Below are positions 9,680-19,209 of a stretch of 64,000 nt of DNA, piece by piece. The notes beneath the pieces are model-generated. The model saw only the letters and a program-made list of their open reading frames with translations, was not told where the DNA came from and made no database searches. The position numbers and the translations under genes are program-made. Source of the stretch: Methanothrix sp. (lineage in GTDB: Archaea > Halobacteriota > Methanosarcinia > Methanotrichales > Methanotrichaceae); NCBI GenBank assembly GCA_011620785.1, contig WOYM01000116.1:1-64000 (forward strand), in the 5' to 3' direction. Every line of letters begins with the position of its first letter. Positions within the stretch are counted from its first letter, which is position 1.

Positions 9680-10729
9680 TTAGGCCACCACCAATTGTTC
9701 CTCTATGAGTTCAGAGGGGAGTTCAGCTTCCTTGCCCCTAACGATCTTTCTGATGTTGGAAACCTCTGTCTCTTTGCTTACCATATATCCGAGCACCGGC
9801 AGGATGGATAGCGGATGATAATTGGAAAGAGCCCATGCATACCGTATGAGATAAGCCTTTAACCTGGCTTCGACTCTGCTAACGGCGTCAAGATCTGATG
9901 TTGCGATATCGGATATTGACGACCAGAAGGGGTATCCCTCCAATCCGCGCAGAAACTCGCCAAAAGGCTGGCCTGCCATGCGGGACAGCTCATCGTGCAG
10001 CTTTCCTCCAGGAATAAGGTTCTCCTGTATTACGGCTGCATCGATGCCTGCTTTGTTCATCCGGAAGAGAGTGATCAGATTCTTGATGTCTATCTCCCTG
10101 CGAACGTATTTGAGCAGCAGTCCTCCTCCTACCGATAATGTGCCGCCTACAGCGCGTTCCATCCTGAAGTAATAGAGCTTGTCCAGTGCATTCTCCAGAG
10201 ATGCAAGATTCTTGCCATCGTATTGTGCCAGAGCGCTGACATAATCGGTGCCATCAAAGGCGGAGATGATATCCTGAATGCTATCCTTCTTCGCCAGCTC
10301 CTCAAGGTGCTCTGGGGATAGCTCGCCCGCCGGCACGAGATATTTCATGATCTCTGTGTCGGAGGCTCCCGAGAACTTTCCTCGCAGGAGTGTCTTGATG
10401 TTCCAGACATCCCAGCGCCTCAGATACTCCAGAATCAGGAATGATGGCTCGTCTATAGAGACTTCCGCCAGCTTCCTGAAGGTCTTCGCCATATTGTCGA
10501 ATGTGGCGTGTTCTATCAGATCCACACCGGAGTAATCCTTGGCGAGCGCGTCGATTTCCTCTTTGTACTGGGTTTCTTCCAGGTATCGTGCGATCTCTGA
10601 CATCTCCATGTTCATCATGCGGGGATACATCTCCGCAGGAATGAGCTTGGTCTTCATCGCTCTGACTCTGCCCGTGATGTAAGCGTACTTCACCGGTAAA
10701 CCGAACTTCGGCAAACGTAGTACAGGCAT
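9680..10729 (-). CDS. atpC: A-type ATP synthase subunit C
   Basis: Funnel-shaped subunit (V-ATPase subunit d family) linking the central shaft to the membrane c-ring. At 349 aa it is mostly helical. [18 protein letters not shown] near the start and [19 protein letters not shown] in the middle are characteristic. ATG 10729 is chosen over GTG 10738 because GGTGAGG lies at proper spacing before it; the upstream atpE stop sits inside that ribosome site. Confidence 0.94.
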   Translation of the reverse strand: MPVLRLPKFGLPVKYAYITGRVRAMKTKLIPAEMYPRMMNMEMSEIARYLEETQYKEEIDALAKDYSGVDLIEHATFDNMAKTFRKLAEVSIDEPSFLILEYLRRWDVWNIKTLLRGKFSGASDTEIMKYLVPAGELSPEHLEELAKKDSIQDIISAFDGTDYVSALAQYDGKNLASLENALDKLYYFRMERAVGGTLSVGGGLLLKYVRREIDIKNLITLFRMNKAGIDAAVIQENLIPGGKLHDELSRMAGQPFGEFLRGLEGYPFWSSISDIATSDLDAVSRVEARLKAYLIRYAWALSNYHPLSILPVLGYMVSKETEVSNIRKIVRGKEAELPSELIEEQLVVA

Positions 10730-10734
10730 AGTCC

Positions 10735-11283
10735 TCACCCGAATAGTACCTTGGAAACCTCTTTCATGCGGTTATTAAAGACCTCACGCGCAAGAGTTTC
10801 ATATGACAAATCGTAACGTAGAGCTCCATCACCGCTCTCAACCACAACGCCGCCGATGATATCCAGGTTCCCGCCGTAATTAGGGGCGAGAGAGGATAAG
10901 AAGGCCTCATCTCGCTTGTTGGAGTAGACCTTCATATCCTTGAGATCGTATGGCTCGAGCATCTTCTTAAGCATGGCTTCATTATCCTTCTTGGGAAGAT
11001 TGGATATCTTCTCAAGGAGCTTCGTCCTTGCCTTCTCCAGGAAATCCTTGTGAACATTAAGCTCCGATCTCTTGACCTCGAGATTGGCGCTGGAGATCTC
11101 CCTGCGCTCGATAGCCTCTATGGCGTGTCCGACCTCTACTTCCTTCCTGGATTTGATTTCAGCGGCACGTTCCCTAGCTTCATTGAGTATCCTTGCAACC
11201 TCAAGGTCCGCTTCGCTCGTTATCTGAGCGACCTTGTCCTTACTGGTTGCCAGAACCGACTCAACCACTGCATCTAGTGCCAT
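10735..11283 (-). CDS. atpE: A-type ATP synthase subunit E
   Basis: Peripheral-stalk subunit, 182 aa. The first 100 residues are a continuous charged helix ([17 protein letters not shown]) and the C-terminal globular part contains [19 protein letters not shown], a typical E-subunit motif. It pairs with subunit H in the stalk. It follows atpK with a short gap and runs directly into atpC. Confidence 0.95.
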   Translation of the reverse strand: MALDAVVESVLATSKDKVAQITSEADLEVARILNEARERAAEIKSRKEVEVGHAIEAIERREISSANLEVKRSELNVHKDFLEKARTKLLEKISNLPKKDNEAMLKKMLEPYDLKDMKVYSNKRDEAFLSSLAPNYGGNLDIIGGVVVESGDGALRYDLSYETLAREVFNNRMKEVSKVLFG

Positions 11284-11312
11284 TTGCCTCTCACCCTTTG
11301 GAAATGGCCAGC

Positions 11313-11576
11313 TCAGGGTGTCACTATTGCAGAGAAGGGCGTCCAGGCGAACATCAGGATCAGCGATACAGCGAGGCCGAAGATGATCAGAGTCTCAGGC
11401 AGAAGCATGAGGAAGAGACCCTTACCCAGGAATCCAGGCTCCTCAGCCACTACACCAACCACCGCCGCTCCGATACCCTGCTCACCAACACCGGCTCCGA
11501 TGCCTGCTAATCCAGTAGCGAGGCCAGCGCCAACAGCCAACAATCCATACAGTATTCCCGCATCTGCTAATACCAT
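11313..11576 (-). CDS. atpK: A-type ATP synthase proteolipid subunit K (c-ring)
   Basis: Membrane rotor proteolipid, 87 aa, a two-helix hairpin. Helix 1 is glycine/alanine-rich (GLLAVGAGLATGLAGIGAG), and helix 2 carries the ion-binding carboxylate E61 in LLPETLIIFG. A second acidic residue, E32 (GAGVGEQG), falls about where Na+-type c subunits carry Gln. Coupling ion specificity cannot be settled by eye. ATG 11576 is preferred over TTG 11585, which would sit on top of the GGAGG ribosome site. Confidence 0.94.
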   Translation of the reverse strand: MVLADAGILYGLLAVGAGLATGLAGIGAGVGEQGIGAAVVGVVAEEPGFLGKGLFLMLLPETLIIFGLAVSLILMFAWTPFSAIVTP

Positions 11577-11643
11577 TTTCCTCAATCCTCCATTTTATGA
11601 ATATTACAATCTGTGCTCAAATTTCTAATTTCAAAGATCGCTT

Positions 11644-13677
11644 TCATGCCTTCAAGAACCTCCGGACATGTCCGAAGGGGCTATACTCCACTCCACCACC
11701 ATGTGCGCTGTAGAACTTGGTGAACATCTCCACATAATGCAACCTGAGAGGATGCATGAAGGGAGAGAGAATTCCCAGCAGGATGTTGATGAAATGCACT
11801 GCTACCAATACCACTATGCCTACGATGATCGCAAGTATAGAGAAATCGGCACTGTTCGTCGCTCCACCGCTCAACATGGGCATTACGACATAGAACGACA
11901 GCTGGTTGGCAGCGTATGCCAGACCTACCGAAGCCAGGCCAATGGCCAGAAGCCTAATGTAGGATACCAGGTTGCTCACATAGAATGGCACGTGTGCCAG
12001 ACCCATGGCTCCTTCCGGACCCATGACCATCATCACAATGGACAATACGATCACTGCGGCACCGAGGTACACCATGATCATCTGTCCCATGACCAATCCG
12101 AGAAGCGCCACGGCGAAGAACACCTGGAAGAGCATCACAGGAAGCCGCTCGAAATAGGCATGCCTCTTCTCGCCATAGTTCAGTTCCGTCTTGATTCCCA
12201 GAATGGAGCCCACAGAACAATGGATCACGCCGATGAACAGACTCACGCCTATCAAAAGCAGAACAGCATTCGTTGCCAATCTATATAACGGGAAGATCCC
12301 CAACGGGCCGAGCCTTCCCAGCGGGCCGAAAGTTCCTTCGCCGAAGAACAAGCCCATCTCTTGAAGCTCAAGCATCTCATGATGAGATAGCATTCCTACC
12401 ATATAGTTCCACAGGCCAAGGGGCCCGAAGATCTCTCCGTAGAATATGCCGAATATGACTGCCCATACTCCCGCAATCATGACGATGTTGATCAGCTGCT
12501 GCCACCCTTCTGTCCTGAATCTCTTCTTGAGCAGCGCCATAATCAGCAGGACCACAATGCCATAGCCGACATCTCCCAGGATCATGCCGAACATGATCGG
12601 GAAGAAGACAAATATCAGCAGCGATGGATCGAACTCCTTGTACTCCGGAATGGCAAATAGCCTGGTGATCAACTCATATGGTTTGACAATGCCTGGATTG
12701 TCTATCTTGGTTGGAACGTCTTCGCCGCCTTTGACAAGGTCATCGGCCTCTTTGTCGGCGATCAATTGGACATCCAGCTTTCCTCCAGCAGCACTCTCCA
12801 GCTCGCTCTTCAGCCGGCCGTACTGATCGCTAGGAACCCAGCCGTCTATCACAAAGGCGTTGTCCGTCTCTGCGAACCTGAGAGGAGCCTCAGTCTTGCT
12901 GACCTGCATCGACAGATACTCATCCGTCGCCAGCATCAGATCTTCGTATTGCTTCTTCACATCGACAAGCTTCTTTTGGAGCGGCGCTAGCTCGCCTTCC
13001 AGAGATTTTATGCTGCCATTGAGTGAAGCAATAGCCGAATCGACACTGCCTTCGAGCTTGGGAACGGACATCTCAGAGAAGCCGTGCTCGGAAAGGACCG
13101 CAGATACCTCGCTGGCCTTTTCTGCAGGCACAAATACTGCCACATAAGTCGCATTCTTGGCGGTGCCGGTAAAGATCTCATTTACTGGTGAGACCCGGGC
13201 TACATCTGCATCCACAGGCGTAACAGCAGTGCCTACGAATGTCGCCAGAGAATCATAACCATGATAAGCTTCCAGGGGCAACGGCAATATGGATAACGGA
13301 GTTAAAGCTCTGATCTGATCCTGCTTGGACTTGATCTCTGCTTCGATAGCAACGATCCTCTCGTAGGTGGCAGTGACATCGCCCCCCACGTTATTAAGAA
13401 GATTGTCCATCTCGGATAGAACCTGTGACTCAGGATATGTCTTCTCAGGCGCCTTGTTCTTTATATCAAGGTACCTGGTGACCGATCTGAGCTTAATGAG
13501 GTTCTCAGAGTACTCCCTGGCTTTGCCTATGGGCTTTCCCAATGCAAATTCAGGCTGGTTGCCATTGTAATTCACAATGTGCAATAAGCGCAACTCATGC
13601 AGCTTTTCTACTACTGGAGATATTACGTCCTTTGACCCGGCTACGACCACACGACTCATATTAACGGGCCTAAGCAT
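11644..13677 (-). CDS. atpI: A-type ATP synthase subunit I (stator a)
   Basis: Large 677-aa stator subunit. The N-terminal half is soluble and attaches to the peripheral stalks; the C-terminal half has about seven or eight membrane spans forming the ion half-channels. LGDVGYGIVVLLIMALLKKR starts the membrane part and the LVSYIRLLAIGLASVGLA segment contains the essential arginine. ATG 13677 overlaps the end of atpH; an internal ATG at 13659 (MSRVVVAGSKD) is a possible alternative start. Confidence 0.96.
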   Translation of the reverse strand: MLRPVNMSRVVVAGSKDVISPVVEKLHELRLLHIVNYNGNQPEFALGKPIGKAREYSENLIKLRSVTRYLDIKNKAPEKTYPESQVLSEMDNLLNNVGGDVTATYERIVAIEAEIKSKQDQIRALTPLSILPLPLEAYHGYDSLATFVGTAVTPVDADVARVSPVNEIFTGTAKNATYVAVFVPAEKASEVSAVLSEHGFSEMSVPKLEGSVDSAIASLNGSIKSLEGELAPLQKKLVDVKKQYEDLMLATDEYLSMQVSKTEAPLRFAETDNAFVIDGWVPSDQYGRLKSELESAAGGKLDVQLIADKEADDLVKGGEDVPTKIDNPGIVKPYELITRLFAIPEYKEFDPSLLIFVFFPIMFGMILGDVGYGIVVLLIMALLKKRFRTEGWQQLINIVMIAGVWAVIFGIFYGEIFGPLGLWNYMVGMLSHHEMLELQEMGLFFGEGTFGPLGRLGPLGIFPLYRLATNAVLLLIGVSLFIGVIHCSVGSILGIKTELNYGEKRHAYFERLPVMLFQVFFAVALLGLVMGQMIMVYLGAAVIVLSIVMMVMGPEGAMGLAHVPFYVSNLVSYIRLLAIGLASVGLAYAANQLSFYVVMPMLSGGATNSADFSILAIIVGIVVLVAVHFINILLGILSPFMHPLRLHYVEMFTKFYSAHGGGVEYSPFGHVRRFLKA

Positions 13678-13996
13678 GTAACGACCCCATAAACTCCTTT
13701 AGCAAATATTCAACTGCTTTGTCCAGCTTGGCACTGGCGCTGCCACTCATTGAGGCGACGTTTTTCTCGCCACTCTGGATGATTGACTGCTTCTTTGCCT
13801 TTACATCGCTCTCTGCTTTGGCAACGCTCTTGTCATAGTAGTCCTGTGCATCAATCTCGGCGGATTTGACGAGGTTCATTGCTTCGGTAGTGGCAGCGGC
13901 TATTTTTTTCTCCTTCTCCTCCAGAGCCTGCTGGACTGCAGCCCTGGATTGGGCCTCTGCCGATTTGATTTTCGATAAGATTTCGTCTCTAGCCAT
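13670..13996 (-). CDS. atpH: A-type ATP synthase subunit H
   Basis: First gene of the operon. This 108-aa, nearly all-helical peripheral-stalk protein is rich in Ala, Glu, Lys and Ser (AAVQQALEEKEKKIAAATTE) and dimerises with subunit E. It overlaps atpI by 8 nt. A TATA box about 105 bp upstream fits a promoter for the whole ten-gene unit. Confidence 0.9.
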   Translation of the reverse strand: MARDEILSKIKSAEAQSRAAVQQALEEKEKKIAAATTEAMNLVKSAEIDAQDYYDKSVAKAESDVKAKKQSIIQSGEKNVASMSGSASAKLDKAVEYLLKEFMGSLHA

Positions 13997-14098
13997 CTGA
14001 TCCCTCTACATATTCCCTCACTACACCACTCCTGTTTTTCAAACAGCGCTACATCACTTTTGGCTCGTGATAAACGCTCTTTTGCATCCTCATCTACC

Positions 14099-14108
14099 AA
14101 TATAAACT
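14099..14108 (-). promoter_or_regulatory. TATA box of the ATP synthase operon
   Basis: Minus-strand AGTTTATATT, preceded by the purine-rich BRE-like CCGAAG, lies between rbcL and atpH. It predicts transcription starting near 14075 and a leader of about 80 nt. Confidence 0.55.
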
Positions 14109-14152
14109 CTTCGGTTTTGGTTTGAAGAGAGGAGGGGCCATTGCCTCATCGC

Positions 14153-15316
14153 CTAACATCCCCAAAATTTCAGAGCAACTTCCAGCTCTTTGTGGTCTTT
14201 TGCGTATTCCACAAGGTCAATATGCTTTAACCAGGCCTCTGTCGCCTGCACCATTGCCCGCGCTCCAGCGGTGGTACCATCCGGATGGCCGTGGACGCCA
14301 CCACCTGCCTGGACGATGCAATCTATGCCATAGCCATCCAGGTTTCCGTGAACTTTTGCTGGATAGACCCCGCCCGAGGCCACAGGGAAGACCCTCTTAT
14401 AGCTACCCCATTCCTCTCGCAGAGCGTCGCGGCACAGGTCGTTCTCCTCCGTCTCGCCAGCCATCTTGCCCATATAGCTTCCAGTATGCAGGTTAGTGCC
14501 CCCCATCATGCGCACCAGCTTGGCTATGACCAGCATGGATATGCCATGACTCTTGTCCCTGGTAAAGGCGCCGTGCATGGTTCTGTGCACATGTATGGGG
14601 ACGTTCAGGTTCTGGGAAAGGGTCTCAAGGGAAGAGAAGCCTGCGGTGAGGACATCGATCATGACCATATTGGCTCCATGGTCCACTGCCTCTTCCGCCC
14701 GCTCCAGGATTCTGTCCGCCCCAGCGGTGACATTTACCGCATAGAAGGCCTTCTTGCCCGTCTCCTTCTCCACCCGGTCCAGAGCGGACATGACCGCCTC
14801 CAGCCTGGGAATAAGGGGGCAAAAGATCTGATCGGTGAGTGTCTCGTCGTCCTTGACCAGGTCCAGGCCGCCACGCACTGCCGCTTCTGCCACTGCAGCC
14901 GTCCCCGCCGGGTCCAGGCCCACCTTGGGCTTAACGATGGTGCCGACGAGGGGCCGGTCGTAGACGCCCAAAATCTTGCGCGCGTCCTCTATCCCGAACC
15001 GGGGACCCTTATGCGCCCGGGTTATGCTCTGAGGAAAGATGACATCCTGCAGGCGCACCTTCTTGAGGGCTCCCAGGCCGAAGAGGTTTCCTGCCACCAC
15101 CGAGAGGTACTGGGGGACGTTTCCCGGCTCGAAGAGCTCCTCGGGAAATCCGATCTCGACCTCACTGCCCTGGGCGGATACCACCCGCGCGGCCAGGGGG
15201 TTGTCCTGGCCCCGCACATCGGTCCAGGTGCCGGTCGACTGCTCGGCAGCAATGGCCTCCGCCGCCTTTTGGATGGGAAGATCCGTTTCAACATGATATT
15301 TTGCAATAAGTTCCAT
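14153..15316 (-). CDS. rbcL: form III ribulose-1,5-bisphosphate carboxylase/oxygenase large chain
   Basis: The residues needed for RuBP carboxylation are all visible (numbered from ATG 15316): Glu-Thr-Trp in EQSTGTWTDV, Asn in GNLFG, K129/K131 in IVKPKVGL, and the carbamylated K155 with D157/E158 in GGLDLVKDDE. Also present are His-Arg in HVHRTMHGAFTR, His in NLHTGSYMGK with the loop-6 Lys, SGG, and the final GGGVHGHPDG. It is therefore a true RuBisCO and not a RuBisCO-like protein. Archaeal form III enzymes serve nucleotide salvage or the reductive hexulose-phosphate pathway. AGGAG precedes ATG 15316; ATG 15340 is an alternative. It diverges from fbp. Confidence 0.94.
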   Translation of the reverse strand: MELIAKYHVETDLPIQKAAEAIAAEQSTGTWTDVRGQDNPLAARVVSAQGSEVEIGFPEELFEPGNVPQYLSVVAGNLFGLGALKKVRLQDVIFPQSITRAHKGPRFGIEDARKILGVYDRPLVGTIVKPKVGLDPAGTAAVAEAAVRGGLDLVKDDETLTDQIFCPLIPRLEAVMSALDRVEKETGKKAFYAVNVTAGADRILERAEEAVDHGANMVMIDVLTAGFSSLETLSQNLNVPIHVHRTMHGAFTRDKSHGISMLVIAKLVRMMGGTNLHTGSYMGKMAGETEENDLCRDALREEWGSYKRVFPVASGGVYPAKVHGNLDGYGIDCIVQAGGGVHGHPDGTTAGARAMVQATEAWLKHIDLVEYAKDHKELEVALKFWGC

Positions 15317-15426
15317 ATTACCGCTCCTGGTGTCAATCATAGCCACCCCCTCAGCCCGAGCAAGATCGTTCGCTCTTAATAGCATTAAGGCTTCATTGGC
15401 AGATTCCGCAGATAGATATCTCTGGC

Positions 15427-15435
15427 AGATATAAG
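15427..15435 (-). promoter_or_regulatory. TATA box for rbcL
   Basis: Minus-strand CTTATATCT lies about 115 bp upstream of the chosen rbcL start. It shares a roughly 265-bp divergent intergenic region with the fbp promoter. Confidence 0.4.
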
Positions 15436-15505
15436 TACTTCTGCAAAGGTACAGAGAATTTGCGATTCACGTTCACCAAAAACGGCGATTAGAGAATCGA
15501 TAATA

Positions 15506-15515
15506 CAATTTATTC
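15506..15515 (+). promoter_or_regulatory. candidate TATA box for fbp
   Basis: CAATTTATTC lies about 70 bp upstream of the fbp ATG. It is a weaker match than the other boxes in the window. Confidence 0.3.
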
Positions 15516-15581
15516 AGTGTGGGGCAACACATTTATTATCGAAGAATGACAATCGACTGCCAAAAAATATCAGGAGAATCC

Positions 15582-16544
15582 ATGGTTGACGGAATAAACG
15601 ATCGCACGCGATTCATCGTAGATCTGAGGCGGCACATGTGGATGGACGGCATCGAGGTGGAGCTGCGGCGGCTCATCTGGCAGATCGCCGTGGTGGGCAA
15701 ATATATCTCCGCAAAGATCCACGAATCCAACCGCAAGCTGGCCGGCTTCAAAAACGTTTATGGCGAGGATCAACTGGCACTGGACCGCATCGCCGACGAC
15801 ATATTGAAAAATATGCTGCGGAACTCCGGATTTGTCCGCGAGTATGCCTCTGAGGAGCAGAAGGATATCGTCAACATCGGCCAGGGGCAAGAACAGTATA
15901 TCGTCACCGCCGATCCGGTGGACGGCTCTTCCCTGGTGGATACCAATCTGGCCATCGGGACGATCATCGGCATCCACAAAAATTCAATATTCGACTGCGG
16001 CAAAAATTCAATGGTCGCCGCCCTTTATATCACCTACGGCCCGCTCATCACCATGATCTACTCTGCAGGAAAGGGCGTGCATGAGTTCGTATTGGATCGC
16101 GAAGGAGAGTATGTCCTGTCCGAGGAGAATATCAGGCTCAATGAGAGGGGCTCCATCTTTTCCCCTGGCGGTCTGCGCAAAGACTGGACGGACAACCATC
16201 ATAGGTATATCGATAAGCTGGAGGCAGATGGCTACAAGCTGCGCTACAGCGGAGGTTTCGTCCCCGATATCAATCAGGTCATCATCAAGAGGGGAGGGTT
16301 GTTCACTTATCCGGCGCTGAAAAAATCGCCTCAGGGAAAGCTGCGGTTGCTGTTTGAGCTTCAGCCCATGGCCTTTATTGTGGAGCAGGCAGGAGGCATG
16401 GCAACTGACGGGAAAGACGATATACTTTCCCTCAAAGTGAATTCAGTTAATCAGCGCTCGCCCATCTATATCGGTTCGAGGGCGGAAGTGACAATGGCGA
16501 AAGAATTCCTAAGGGAAAGGTGCAGCAATGATTTACCAGAATGA
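15582..16544 (+). CDS. fbp: class I fructose-1,6-bisphosphatase
   Basis: Gluconeogenic hydrolysis of fructose 1,6-bisphosphate to fructose 6-phosphate. At 320 aa it carries the metal-binding signature ADPVDGSSLVDTNLAIG (class I DPxDGSS) and a C-terminal substrate block LLFELQPMAFIVEQAGG. ATG 15582 is preceded by AGGAGAATCC, while upstream ATGs lack a ribosome site. Its 3' end overlaps the aldolase gene by 17 nt, so the two consecutive gluconeogenic enzymes look co-translated. Confidence 0.93.
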   Translation: MVDGINDRTRFIVDLRRHMWMDGIEVELRRLIWQIAVVGKYISAKIHESNRKLAGFKNVYGEDQLALDRIADDILKNMLRNSGFVREYASEEQKDIVNIGQGQEQYIVTADPVDGSSLVDTNLAIGTIIGIHKNSIFDCGKNSMVAALYITYGPLITMIYSAGKGVHEFVLDREGEYVLSEENIRLNERGSIFSPGGLRKDWTDNHHRYIDKLEADGYKLRYSGGFVPDINQVIIKRGGLFTYPALKKSPQGKLRLLFELQPMAFIVEQAGGMATDGKDDILSLKVNSVNQRSPIYIGSRAEVTMAKEFLRERCSNDLPE

Positions 16545-17922
16545 AGATCAGCTGAAAAGGGGATGCGAATCCATACTCGCCTGTCAAGATGGTGATGTTC
16601 GCGTCCTAGATGAGTCCAGTTTTAAAGAAAAGTTAATCGATGATTTGATCTATACTGCCATCTTCAGCCCCGACCCGGCTATTCAAGAAGCAGCGGCATT
16701 TCTGATTCGCCGGGGAGCTGCTAGTATGGGAATTTTGCCTGCATCGATCCAATCCCTGTATGAGGCCATGGGCAGAAAAGAGATCAGCGGGTTTACCGTT
16801 CCGGCGATAAATATCCGGGGCATCACTTACCACGTGGCGCAGGCGGTATTCCGGGCGGCAATGAAAGGCAATGTTGGTCCGGTCATTTTTGAAATCGCCC
16901 GTTCGGAGATAGGTTATACCAGGCAAAGGCCGCGGGAGTACGCCTGCGCCGTACTGGCGGCAGCGATCAAATCCGGATGGCGCGGCCCGGTCTTCCTGCA
17001 GGGCGATCATTTTCAGATAAACGCCAAAAAGTTCGCCGCGGATGGGGAAAAGGAGACCCAGTCGGTCAAGGATTTGATCAGGGAAGCCATCCAGGCTGGC
17101 TTTTACAATATCGACATCGATACCTCCACCCTGGTTGATCTATCTAAGCCCACCATCAAAGATCAGCAGAGATTGAACTATACCTTGGCGGCGGAGCTGA
17201 CCGCCCTGATTCGAGATCTTGAGCCGGAAGGCATAACCGTCTCCGTTGGCGGGGAGATCGGCGAGGTTGGCGGCAAAAACAGCACAGTCGAGGAGCTGCA
17301 GACCTTCATGGACGGCTACCTGGAGGAACTCAAAAAGCGTGGCCCGGCTTTAAAGGGAATCAGCAAGATCAGCGTGCAGACCGGGACAACCCATGGAGGC
17401 GTGCCCCTGGCCGACGGCACTGTGGCTAAGGTTAAGATCGATTTTGAAGTGCTGGAGAAGCTCTCGGAGACCGCCCGCGCCGAATACGGCCTCTCAGGGG
17501 CGGTTCAGCACGGGGCTTCAACTCTGCCCGATGAGGCTTTTGATCGCTTTCCAGCTACCGGAACGGCTGAGATTCACCTGGCTACCGGCTTCCAGAACAT
17601 AATCTATGATAGCAGGAGCTTCCCGGACCAGCTGCGGGCGAGAATCTACGACCACTTAAGGACGGAGATGAAGGGGGAATGGAAGGAAAAGGACACTGAA
17701 GAGCAGTTCATCTATAAAACCCGCAAGAAGGGCTTCGGACCGTTCAAGCCTGATCTGTGGCAGCTGCCGACTGACGTCCGCGATGAGATCTGCAAAGAGC
17801 TGGAAGGCAAATTCGCCTTTTTATTCGATAAGCTCATGGTTATGGGCACCCGGCCAGTGCTGGATCAATTCATCAAGCCTGCGGATGTGGCGCTGGAAAT
17901 GCCAAATATGCTGAAGGGCTAA
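16528..17922 (+). CDS. fba: class II fructose-bisphosphate aldolase family protein
   Basis: Zinc-dependent (class II) aldolase fold, 464 aa. The zinc and substrate motifs are in order: FLQGDHFQ, GGEIGEVGGKNSTVEE, VQTGTTHGGVPLADG and AVQHGASTLPDEAF. A roughly 80-residue N-terminal region before the barrel and the long C-terminus make it larger than E. coli FbaA, resembling the long archaeal/bacterial subgroup whose exact ketose substrate is not always FBP. Overlap with fbp argues for FBP or sedoheptulose bisphosphate chemistry. Confidence 0.85.
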   Translation: MIYQNEDQLKRGCESILACQDGDVRVLDESSFKEKLIDDLIYTAIFSPDPAIQEAAAFLIRRGAASMGILPASIQSLYEAMGRKEISGFTVPAINIRGITYHVAQAVFRAAMKGNVGPVIFEIARSEIGYTRQRPREYACAVLAAAIKSGWRGPVFLQGDHFQINAKKFAADGEKETQSVKDLIREAIQAGFYNIDIDTSTLVDLSKPTIKDQQRLNYTLAAELTALIRDLEPEGITVSVGGEIGEVGGKNSTVEELQTFMDGYLEELKKRGPALKGISKISVQTGTTHGGVPLADGTVAKVKIDFEVLEKLSETARAEYGLSGAVQHGASTLPDEAFDRFPATGTAEIHLATGFQNIIYDSRSFPDQLRARIYDHLRTEMKGEWKEKDTEEQFIYKTRKKGFGPFKPDLWQLPTDVRDEICKELEGKFAFLFDKLMVMGTRPVLDQFIKPADVALEMPNMLKG

Positions 17923-17943
17923 AAATTTATGACCATAAAGGCC

Positions 17944-17953
17944 ATAATATATT
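17944..17953 (+). promoter_or_regulatory. TATA box upstream of the bifunctional aldolase/phosphatase
   Basis: ATAATATATT lies 64 bp before the ATG in the gap after fba. A second A+T-rich box (GTGATAAATATG) lies near 17972. The gene therefore probably has its own promoter. Confidence 0.45.
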
Positions 17954-18016
17954 ACATCTATTAGGGATAATAGTGATAAATATGCCGTTCTCCAAGGAGC
18001 GTCAGATGGGATTGAT

Positions 18017-19132
18017 ATGACAAAGATAACTATAAGCTTGATAAAAGCCGATGTGGGCGGCTATCCCGGCCACTGCTCGGTCCATCCCGCATTGATAAAA
18101 ACTGCGGAGGAGAAGCTGGAAGAGGCCAAAAAGTCCGGCAGTCTGGTGGACTACAGGGTTATGGCCTGCGGAGACGACCTGGAGCTGCTCATGAGCCACG
18201 CGACGGGCTGCGACTGCGGCGACATCCACGGCCTGGCCTGGGAGACATTCGAGGCAGCCACTGAGACGGCCAAGGGCCTCAAACTCTACGGCTACGGCCA
18301 GGACCTTCTGGCGGACGCCTTCTCCGGAAACATCAAGGGCATGGGGCCGGGGGTGGCGGAGATGGAGATAAACGAGCGCACGGCAGAGCCCATCATCGCT
18401 TTTATGATGGACAAGACCGAGCCCGGAGCCTTCAATCTCCCCATCTTCAAGATGTTTGCCGATCCCTTCAACACCGCCGGGCTGATAATAGATCCCTCAT
18501 TCCACCACGGCTTTTCCTTCGAGGTCTGGGATATCCTAGAGCACAAGAAGGTCCTCATGAACTGCCCGGAGGAGATGTACGATATGCTGGCGCTGATCGG
18601 TGCCAAGAGCCGATATGTGATCAAGAGAGTCTTTGCCAAGCCCGGCAGCAAGATACCCGAGAACGAGCCGGTGGCGGTGATCAGCACTGAGAAGCTCTAC
18701 CAGACCGCCGGGAAGTATGTGGGCAAGGACGATCCCGTGGCCTTAGTGAGGTCGCAGTCCGGCCTGCCCGCGCTGGGCGAGGTGCTCGAGCCCTTCTCCA
18801 TCGGGCACCTGGTGAGCGGATGGATGCGGGGCAGCCACAACGGGCCACTTATGCCCTGCTCATTTGATACCGCTCATCCCACCAGGTTCGACGGCCCGCC
18901 CAGAGTCATAGCCGCCGGATTCCAGATGGCCGAGGGGAAGTTCGTGGGTCCGGTGGATCTATTCAAGGATGTGGCCTTCGATCGCGTCCGGCAGAGGTGT
19001 CTGGAGATCACCGATTACATGAGAGCGCACGGCCCCTTCGAGCCGCACAGGCTGCCCATGGAGGAAATGGAGTATACCACCCTGCCTCATGTAATGAATT
19101 GCCTGAAAGATCGGTTCGTGGATACGGAGTGA
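18017..19132 (+). CDS. fbp: bifunctional fructose-1,6-bisphosphate aldolase/phosphatase (class V FBPase)
   Basis: The ancestral archaeal gluconeogenic enzyme, which makes fructose 6-phosphate from triose phosphates in one active site. The opening ISLIKADVGGYPGHCSVHP, the metal-binding CDCGDIHGLAWE, GKFSGN-like SGNIKGMGPGVAEME and the Tyr/Lys pair in SRYVIKRVFAKPGS (Schiff-base Lys) are all present. At 371 aa it is standard length. It sits directly after a separate class I FBPase and class II aldolase, so the same conversion is encoded twice side by side. Confidence 0.95.
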   Translation: MTKITISLIKADVGGYPGHCSVHPALIKTAEEKLEEAKKSGSLVDYRVMACGDDLELLMSHATGCDCGDIHGLAWETFEAATETAKGLKLYGYGQDLLADAFSGNIKGMGPGVAEMEINERTAEPIIAFMMDKTEPGAFNLPIFKMFADPFNTAGLIIDPSFHHGFSFEVWDILEHKKVLMNCPEEMYDMLALIGAKSRYVIKRVFAKPGSKIPENEPVAVISTEKLYQTAGKYVGKDDPVALVRSQSGLPALGEVLEPFSIGHLVSGWMRGSHNGPLMPCSFDTAHPTRFDGPPRVIAAGFQMAEGKFVGPVDLFKDVAFDRVRQRCLEITDYMRAHGPFEPHRLPMEEMEYTTLPHVMNCLKDRFVDTE

Positions 19133-19209
19133 TTTTGTTGGGGCACTGCGCATGGGTGTTATCCGCGGAGGAGCATAAAGCCAAATATTTGTAGCTTTAT
19201 GAATCTGCC

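Noticed and set aside
14285..15379. 364-codon plus-strand frame over RuBisCO
   Set aside because: Antisense shadow of rbcL; His/Gln/Leu-rich without motifs, while the minus strand has every RuBisCO active-site residue.
15316..15385. Upstream starts for RuBisCO (15385 and 15340)
   Set aside because: 15385 lacks a ribosome site. 15340 has a GGGGGTGG string and cannot be fully excluded, but the family N-terminus and AGGAG favour 15316.
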